64,000 bases of DNA. It comes from Cenococcum geophilum 1.58 (lineage: Eukaryota > Ascomycota > Dothideomycetes > Gloniales > Gloniaceae). The notes under the pieces are model-generated. The model was given only the letters and a program-made list of their open reading frames with translations. It did not search any database and had not been told where the DNA came from. The DNA is taken from positions 372,001-436,000 of the forward strand of contig KV748224.1 in NCBI GenBank assembly GCA_001692895.1. The letters run 5' to 3'. Of this stretch, positions 56,245 to 64,000 are shown piece by piece. Position numbers and translations under genes: made by a program. Position 1 is the first letter of the stretch; the number at the start of each line of letters is the position of its first letter.

Positions 56245-59200
56245 TCCCTCCTCTTTATCTTTGTCCTTAAAGATACCTAATATCTCTAAGTTATTTACTA
56301 GAGGTGTAATGTCCGTCTGATTAATTTAGTTAATATTATTACTTATAATGCCTAAAGCAATCTTGTCTCTTTTCTAGGTTAAGCGTTACCTTTGTACTGT
56401 TTCTTTGATACTATTATTAGGTAAAGTAATGGCGATCCCTTACTCCCGTTGTATAAAAGAGGGGTTAAGTTATATTATAATTGCGAGTCCTTCCGGTTGC
56501 TAACCCTCCTCTTGCTTTAAATGCACTTATACTAATATGCGTTTATTATATAACGTTCGTTCTACATCTAATGCTAAGTATGCGCGTCCTATTACTCTTA
56601 ATAGTTGTTTAGTTCCTTTAGTAATCTGTTATAGGGTCTTGTGTTTAATCTGCTGCTATAAAGCTTAATGGTAAACTAGTCTCTGTACTGCTTGAGGTTT
56701 AATATACCTTAAAAGAGTCCGCACGCGTTTTTAAAGCTTAGCGTCTAGCTTACGCTTATCTTTAGCGTTTAGAACAGGTCTATGAGAAAGTTTGTTTAAA
56801 GAAGTGGAAGCTTGTTTAATAAGGTCTGTAGGAACTAGGTAATAAGAGAACTGGCTCTCCTCCTATAGCGCGGGAAATAACTCTAAATAGTTTAGCAGTT
56901 GCTCCTCCTGTGTCCCCCTTAGGTGGCTTATTCTTTGGCGATTTTTTCTTATTAATATTGCCTGACCTTTTTTCTTCTAATACTCCTATACCTTTTCTAT
57001 AGCGTTCTTTAAGTTTTCTAGTAGCTCCTAGGTAGTCTTATTGTAGCCTATCCACTTAACCTTGTACTATATTTTATTATTAACGTCCTTATAACTAATA
57101 ATCCTTAAAACTTACTATTTGTCCTCTTCCTGTCCTTTATATATGTCCGCTTTATAAACTAGTGGCTTAATATTTCCGTATGCTGGCTTTAGTATTATAA
57201 TATGCTGTATAGGGTAGATTCTTATTTTGGCTGGTAGGTTTAGTTTAAATGTAACCGGTAAAATCCTCTATATAATTTTAAAAGGTCCTAGTCTAACGTG
57301 GTTTAACTTTTTACTTAGTCGTTAACTTTTAAAATTTTTGTATAGTAGCTATACTCTATCTCCCTCCTTAAGATCTGGTCCCTTAGATCTCTTAGTATTA
57401 TAGTACCTTTTTATTCTTTCTTATACTGCTTTAGCTGTTTCCATAAGATTTATATAAAGATTTATTAATATCTCTATCCTTTATTTAGCTGTGCTACTTA
57501 TTTTCTTTGCTTAACGTAGCGATAATAAGGTCCTTGGCTTATATCTATAATTCGCCTTAAATAGTAACGTACCTATTTCTTCTTGTGGTGTTATATTATA
57601 TGTAAATTATATAACTAGTAATAGCGATACCTAATTGTTTTATACGTAATTAATATAATGCCTTAGATACTGCTTTAGTGTCTAGTTTAATCTTTCCGTT
57701 TAATTGTCTATCTGTGGGTAATATATAGTAGAAGTTACTGCTTAAACTCCTTGCTTCGCCAAGAATACCTCCCAGAATGCTGTTATAAATCTTAAATCTC
57801 TATCCGATATGATTTTGCTTAGTACTCTATGTCTTATAAATACTTCCTTAATATAGATTCTAGCGACATCTTTCGCTAAGATTTCTTCTAAATATGCTAT
57901 AAAGTATCCCTACTTTATAAGCTTGTCTACTATTACTAAGATTGCGTTATAATCTTGTCTGGTAATAGGATTTTTTAACTTTAGTAACTTAATAATAAAG
58001 TCCTATAATATGACCTCCTATGGTCTCTTTGGTGTTTTAATAGGTTATAGCCTCCTATACGGCTTATACCTTATTGGTTTATTCCTTTAGTAATCTAGAT
58101 ACTTCTTAGTAACCCTCTTAGCTATCCTTTAGATTCTGTTAATAATATACTCCTCCTAGAGTCTTAATACTAAGCCTGTAGCTCTGTTGTGTCCTTAAGT
58201 TAGTCCTTTATAAAAATCCTCTATAAACTGTTCTGCTATGCTTCTTAGGATATACTTTACTTCTTAATTTTTGTATATGTCTAACTATAGATTTTTTAGC
58301 TGTGCTTTTAGAATCCTTTGTACCTAAAAGCTTTCTAATATCTTATAGACTTTCTCTAACTTACTCTCTTAAGTTGCTGCGATTTTTAGATAATTGTACC
58401 TAATTAATCTATTAGTGTCTTTTCGCAATAGAGCCCCTAATGGCCTTTTATTGTTTTGTAGTTTAGCCTTTTAACTTAATGCATCGGCTCGCGTGTTGTC
58501 TGTACCCTTAGTATGCTAAATTTCAAAATAATATTCTGTAAGTATCTCTGCCTATCTAACCTGTCTTTAGTTAAGTTCCTTTATTATTAGGAATCCCATT
58601 AGGTTCTTATAATCTATTTTAACTATAAATGGTTTTTCTATGCCTTATAAGAATGATCTCTATTTCTTTAGTGCTGTAACTATACCTAATAACTCCTTGT
58701 TGTAGATGTTATAGTTTAACTCTAGTAGTGTTATCTTCCGACTATAATATGCTACTAGATGCCATCTATCTAGATACCTTTGTATAAAATACGCTCCTAG
58801 TATAAAGTCTAATATATCTGTTTCTATAACCGTCTCTAGTCCTAGTTAATAGATCTTAAGAATTAGCTCTTAGGTAAATAACTCTTTGATTTTCTTAAAG
58901 AGTCCTTACTATTCCTCTCCCTATGCCTATGGTTCTTCTTTCTTTATTAATTGCGTAAGTGGTTTAATATCTTTTAACCACTATGCTATAAACCTTCTGT
59001 AGTAATTACAAAACCCTAGAAACGATCTTAACTACGTAATATTCTTTAGTTCTTGCTAATTCACTATAGCCTTAATTTTCTTTAGATCTATGCTGAGTTA
59101 GCTTAGTTTAATGATAAATCTAACGAAATTGGTCTTCCTAGTGAAGAACTTGCATTTCTTAATTGCTACTAGTATCTATTCTTCTTATAGTCTTCTTAAG

Positions 59201-61900
59201 ACCTATTTAATGTGTTCCTTGTGTTCTTCCTTAGTTATTAAGTAGATAATGATGTTATTAAGGTATACTATAATAAATTTATCCAAGTGTTCTCCTAATA
59301 TATTGTTAATATGTTTCTAGAACGTTGCTAGTGCGTTTATAAGCCTAAATTATATAACTAATAGCTTATATAGTTCTTCCTTTGACCTAAAGGCTGCCTT
59401 CTATTTATTGCCTTCCTTAATCCTGATTTAATGGTACGCCTATCTTAGATCTATCTTTATAAAGATTTGCGTATTACCTATCTTGTCTTAGATTTTACTA
59501 ATTAAGGGTAAAGGATACCTATCTTTCCTAGTAATGCTGTTTAACTGTCTATAGTCGATACATAGCCTTAGTTTGCCATTTTTTTTTGGTATGAATAGTA
59601 CTGGATAACCCGCTGATGACTGTGATGGTCTAATATATCCCTTTTATAAGTTTTCTTAGATAAACTTTTTTAATGCTCTACCTTCTTCTTTGGTAAGCTT
59701 ATAGATTAAAAAGAACCTTAGACTTATTCCTGGTTCCAATTCTATTTTATAGTCCTATGCTATATACTCTGATAGCTTTTTGCTTTTAGGTGACTATAGT
59801 TTCTTGCCATACTTATAGTATCTTTTTGGTATATAGCTTAGCCCCTTTTCTATTTCTTTATAGGTTGCTCCTACTTAGTACTATACCGTCTTGGCTTGTT
59901 GTTATATTTTATAGCGTTAAGTATCTTTAATATCGACCTGACCTGTAATCTAATTAATCTTTGGATTATATTCCTGTAACTAAGGCATTCCTAATACTGC
60001 CTCATTATTCCCTAATGGTAATATGTTAAAAGATATCTTAATTTGTTTTCCTTTAATAGTTAGCTAAATAGGTCCTGTTTTAAGATTAATAATACCTCCT
60101 CCGTAGGCTATTGGATCTCCTAAAATTGTTACTAATAGGTAAGGATATTCCTTCTGTCTGTGTAGTAACCCTATTTTTTTAACTGCTGCTAGCAAGATAT
60201 AGTTCCTTATTACTCCACTATCTATTAGTGCCTTAAACTGTTAATCTTGCTACTTAACTTATAAATTTAGATGTTGTCCTTAAATTCCTTTAAGGGTCTA
60301 AGGCTCTACTACTGGCTCCCTTTGGTTCTATAGGCCTCTACTTTTCCTAACTATTAGCTGCTAGATCCTATCTATACTTGGTCTAACTTAGGCTAATACT
60401 TAGTTTGTTTCTTGTCTTTAATATACTATAGATAGGTGTTCTCTGGATATTCCCACTATTGTTATCCGTCTAGGTATTCTTCTATAAGGAATTTTTCTAG
60501 TTAAAGTGTTAAGTCCCCTTATTCTTAAACTTCTACTAGGTGCTAACTATATATATACTTGGCGTTTTAATATTTCGCCTCGTCCGTCATCTAATATATC
60601 CTCATTAGATACTTCTGATTTTTGTCCTTTGGTGCTTTATATATATTGCACGCATTATCCACGTATGCTATCTACGATAGTATATAATATGCCTAATGTC
60701 TTAGGTTAACTTTTGGCTTATTCTCGTCCTTAAGTTTAAACCTTTCTTATGTTGATCTAAGTGTTATAACCTTGTTTATAGGTACTAAGATATGCCTTTT
60801 ACTTCTCTAGTCCTCTAATTGCTCCTCTAGATCCTTTAATGTTATAATTAAGGCTCCCTTAATGTGAGTTATAGCCTTCTTTATAATTAGGTGGTTTTGG
60901 ATAACTTTCTTGTCTAACTATATATAGAAATTCTCCTACTTATTGTTGTGTCGTTGCCTATACTACTTTTAGTATAGCTATTTAAGTGTATATGGCTTAT
61001 TTGTAAGGAAATATCTCTTTATTACTGCGTTGTGATAGCCTTTGGTATATTGTTTCTTAAACCTAATAGGGATCCCTAGATCCTCTTCTTATTCTAGTTT
61101 AGTAAGCCACTTAGCTCTTAGTGTGCCTATTCTAGGCCTATTAGTGATTTTTTATACTAGCGCTCTGTCCCTTATACGTCCTAATATGCTAGATCTCTTA
61201 TCTAGTTTCTATTCTTACTATAAGGTAATTCTTACTCTAAATTCCTCTATAGTTTCCTTTATGTTGCGTTTTACGAGTAGATTTTTAAAGTCTTTGTACT
61301 TCTTAATCTTAGTATTAACTTTTTAATTTTTAGGCTAAATACTATGTTCCCCTAGTAAGTCCTCTAGGTATATATATCTGTCTCCTAGTCTAATTACTGT
61401 TTGTGTTATAGATTCTCTAATCTATAAAGAAGCTCCTTGCCTCTTACTTATAGGTGTCCTAATTCGTACTCTAAATTCTTAATTCCTTAGATTCTTTAAT
61501 TCTAAGCTTACTTCTGTCTTAAGCTTAGCTCTAGCCTTAGTCTAACTAGGCTTTACTAGTGTCCTTGTTTTGTCTTAAGAGTCCTAGATCTTACTTATTT
61601 TATCTTAAGAATCTTATGCTGTTGGGAATTCTTATCCCGAGCTTATTCGTATGTCTTTAAACTAAGCTACTGCCCTACTCTATTGGTTTTTGTCTATTAT
61701 AAGTCTTTGGGTATGCCTTATCTTATCTTAAGAATCTTAGTCGTCTCTTATCTTATTTTGAGATTCTTAAGCCTTTGGCCTTTTGCCTTTATTAAGTGGT
61801 AAGCTAGCACTAGCAGTCGTTTGCTTGCTTAATTATCTCTAGATATTACTCCTTTTGTCTTATAAAGTAATAGATGCTGTATCTAATAGTATTATAATAC
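56245..61900 (-). pseudogene. Gypsy Pol polyprotein with chromodomain, RIP-broken
   Basis: Minus-strand landmarks: protease LIDSGVIRNY (about 60230-60200); RT with PLxxD-type RTGxGxPL region and YLNN in place of YLDD (about 59260-59240); RNase H through HTKGTDNTRADALS (about 58525-58480); integrase zinc region QGHNRATGLVLRL (about 58200-58160), core ILVIVDKL (57930), SDRDLRFI (57790) and DRQTERLN (57710); GPY/F-like QLLYKNFKS and LGPFKII (57350-57280); chromodomain ISYKDVNNKIQYKVK and NKTTWELLENL (57110-57020). About 270 further codons follow the chromodomain up to the polypurine tract. Catalytic Asp to Asn changes show inactivity. Confidence 0.85.
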
Positions 61901-62289
61901 CCGTTACTGAACCTTACTCTATAGCGGTCTTAGTCTCTACTTCTATTGCGTTATTAAGGTTTAGATACCCCTAGTTAGTTCCCTTACTATCCTTATTGCT
62001 ATTAATTAATAAGTATTCCGACTCCATTATTATTGTTACTAATTATTATCCGCACGTTGCTGTAATATCTTAATCTAGCTTATAGAGTTGATCTTATTCT
62101 TTATCTAACTTTATGGTTCCTCTAAGTCCCTTTAACTCTGGCTCTTGTAGCTAATAGCTTGCACTATACTTAGCGTCTTTATGAATTTGGTATGCGTTAT
62201 TATAATAAAACGTAAAACTTTTAATTAAACACTCTTTTGTTCCTTACAGTATACTATCGTCCCTTTATACGTATGTATTACATACTATT

Positions 62290-63377
62290 AGTCTAGTTCC
62301 CTTTATTATATAGTAATTCTAACCATTTTTATAATCCCTTGTAAAGTGACCCTATTTTCCGTAATTTATATAAGCTCCGTCTCTAAACTATTGACTTTGT
62401 TATAGAGTCCGCCTAAATATCTTCTGCTGTTAAGATCTCTGGTTTGGCCCCTGCTCCTTAGTTCTGTGATCACTAGATCCTTAACCTCTAGGTTTTTATA
62501 GTTTCTTACTCCATCTCTTATGGGCTTCTTTGGTACCACTTAGGTCTATTAGCTCTGCGCTATACTATAGTTTCTAACTTGGCTTTAGTTATTGCGTACT
62601 CTACGTCTTATATAACTATAGAACTTTATCCTAGCCCTTCTTAGCCTGTTCCCTTTAGAAGATCCTATTGTTAATCTTAATCGCTTAATCTATTAATTCC
62701 CTTAGGGTGCCCGTATCTTCTATTAGAATAATTACGTTCTGGACTTTAGCCTTAAGTCCTTGTTTATACTATACTATAAGCGCCTTATTGTTCTACTTAA
62801 CCTATATCACAAGTGTTTGGAACTGTGTTATGTACTTAATTACTAAAGTTCGCTGTGTTAGGTCCTAAAGCTTCCTTTTTGTTATAGTTGTTGCTTCTGG
62901 GTCCCTAAATATCTATATTAACCGTTCCGCGAATTCTGCCTAGCTAGAAAACATAAATTGTACTTCTTAATTAGTAGTAGTTATTCCATTAGTCTGTATT
63001 TCTATTAAGTAGGGTTTAAACTATTTAAGTGCCCGACCTGTTAGAAATAGTCCCGTATAGGCTATCTGGTCCATTATTATGGCTAACTTGGCCCCCTCTT
63101 GCATAACTTTAAAATGTATCTGCGTTAGAAATCCTTTAAGCTTTAATCTCTCCCCTAAGAATTATTTAATTAATAGTAACTTAACCTTTGCTACTCTGAT
63201 TCTATTAAGTCTGTTTTTAAGTACTATATTATTTTTTGTTAATTAATCCACTATTTCTTGTAATTGTTTTACCGTTATAGGTTGTTGCGAGTTGGTGTCC
63301 GCTATACTGGTGTTACCCCCTGACCTTAAAGTAGTTACTGCCGTTGATGGCGTTGTGGTGGCTGCTTTTGGTGGCAT
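62290..63377 (-). pseudogene. Gypsy Gag polyprotein, RIP-broken
   Basis: Starts at an ATG (63377) 44 bp inside the 5' LTR: MPPKAATTTPSTAVTTL, a capsid region with VTxKQLQEIVD, KFLGERLKLKGFL and YTGLFLTGRALK segments, and near 62370-62320 a zinc knuckle reading YINYGK-GHFTRDY in which the cysteines of CxxCGKxGHxxxxC have become tyrosine (TGT to TAT). Around twenty stops at former Trp and Gln codons interrupt it. Confidence 0.85.
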
Positions 63378-63420
63378 GTTATTCGACTTTGTGTTTAATA
63401 CCATAACTAGGTAGTGATTA

Positions 63421-63847
63421 TGTAACGGAACCTTATAGTAAGAACTACGATGGGTTCTGTTAATGGGCTAGGTGTATAGGAAATGTAAAGATAGTAGTTA
63501 ACAACGTAATAATAACTAGTGGAGTGGTTGCCTAATAGATTAACTCTAATTGTATTCTGAGAATTACTATAAGGAAGGAACTATCTAGGTAGGGACTGAG
63601 GGTCCTTAAATATATAACTATACTCCTATAAAATCCTTCTTATACATAATGTACGTCTTATCTGTATTGAACGTGACGTCCCTTGCGTTTAACGTAGACA
63701 ATGCGTCCAACCATTATGTGACTCGCTTACTATTCTTTGTCATATGGTTCCACGGGTTCCATCCTGGTCCGTGCCTATATTAACCAACTAGCTTCTTCCG
63801 ACTCTTCTCTAAGTAGTCGTAATATCGTACTTAAAGCGTTCGTAATA
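63421..63847 (-). repeat. 5' LTR of the full-length Gypsy
   Basis: 427 bp, TGTAACGG to TTCGTAATA in plus orientation. It keeps more CpG and TpG than the 3' LTR, so the two LTRs have been mutated unequally. Confidence 0.95.
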
Positions 63848-63852
63848 CCTTA

Positions 63853-64000
63853 TAGTAATTCTTAGAATATAATTAGAGTTAATCTGTTGGGCAACTACTC
63901 CACCAGTTATTATTACGTTGTTGACTTTTATACTTGCATTTCCTATATACCTAGCCTAATAATAAGCCTATTGTAGTTCTTACTATAAGGTTCCGTTATA
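63853..64000 (+). repeat. Outer Gypsy LTR, second part, ending at the window edge
   Basis: Continues the LTR interrupted at 55812 (TAGTAATTCTTAGAATATAA onward) and ends ...GGTTCCGTTATA, the LTR end, at the last base. Whether a Gypsy interior or unique DNA follows cannot be seen. Confidence 0.85.

Larger units (their letters stand above)
55813..63847 (-). mobile_element. Full-length chromodomain Ty3/Gypsy element (8.03 kb), RIPped, TSD CCTTA
   Basis: Two 427-bp LTRs (55813-56239, 63421-63847) and a 5-bp duplication CCTTA (55808-55812, 63848-63852). On the minus strand the order is Gag, zinc knuckle, protease, RT, RNase H, integrase, chromodomain, then a long C-terminal extension and a polypurine tract AAGAGGAGGGAGATGG against the 3' LTR. 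This is the same family as copies A and B in the window. Stops derived from Trp, Gln and Arg codons are scattered throughout, so it is inactive, but it is the best-preserved copy here. Confidence 0.95.

Overview
The window looks like a transposon-dense, RIP-mutated stretch of a filamentous ascomycete (Pezizomycotina) chromosome. The reasons are short fungal introns with CTAAT/CTGAC branch points, fungal-type genes (GH72-like wall protein, bZIP, geranylgeranyl diphosphate synthase, 2EXR-type protein), and many retroelements in which C:G to T:A change has turned Trp, Gln and Arg codons into stops and RT aspartates into asparagines. Two compartments alternate: TpA-rich repeat blocks (about 1-11.4 kb, 14.3-45.9 kb, 54.1-64 kb) and short balanced-composition gene islands (11.86-13.8 kb and about 46-53.8 kb).

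Layout. 1-11.4 kb: an old Ty3/Gypsy copy (minus strand) split by an 8.5-kb Tad-like LINE (587-9077) with a perfect 15-bp target-site duplication. Between its ORF1 and ORF2 remnants the LINE carries 2.5 kb of four different minisatellites. 11.86-13.76 kb: a three-exon GH72-family gene whose product lacks both catalytic glutamates and ends in a transmembrane segment plus cytoplasmic tail. 14.3-17.2 kb: a foldback repeat and a dead Fot1/pogo-type transposon. 17.4-24.0 kb: a 6.6-kb LTR element with Gag but no recognised polymerase. 24-28.9 kb: fragments of Gypsy and Copia, minisatellites, and a non-RIPped solo LTR. 28.9-38.4 kb: a second Gypsy copy, split by a 5.35-kb insert with a 10-bp duplication and poly(T) edge; 3.7 kb of that insert has foreign-looking composition and ends at a 25-N gap. 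38.4-43.7 kb: a Copia element that received two TRIM-like miniature LTR elements, a SINE-like retroposon and further solo LTRs, most with readable target duplications.

Gene island 46-53.8 kb: a bZIP transcription factor (+), a decayed piggyBac transposase fragment tail-to-tail with it, a long-TIR MITE, a housekeeping-type GGPP synthase (-, three exons) and a 2EXR-domain protein (-, two exons). Nothing ties these genes into one pathway and no backbone biosynthetic enzyme is present, so I do not call a metabolite cluster.

54-64 kb: foldback MITEs, a Tc1/mariner-type transposase broken by a Gypsy LTR, and inside that LTR an essentially full-length 8.03-kb chromodomain Gypsy (minus strand, two 427-bp LTRs, TSD CCTTA). 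The window ends at the end of the interrupted outer LTR. No tRNA, rRNA or CRISPR array was seen. Coordinates of degraded domains are approximate, because they were read through stops by eye; coordinates of LTRs, TSDs and exons were read base by base.
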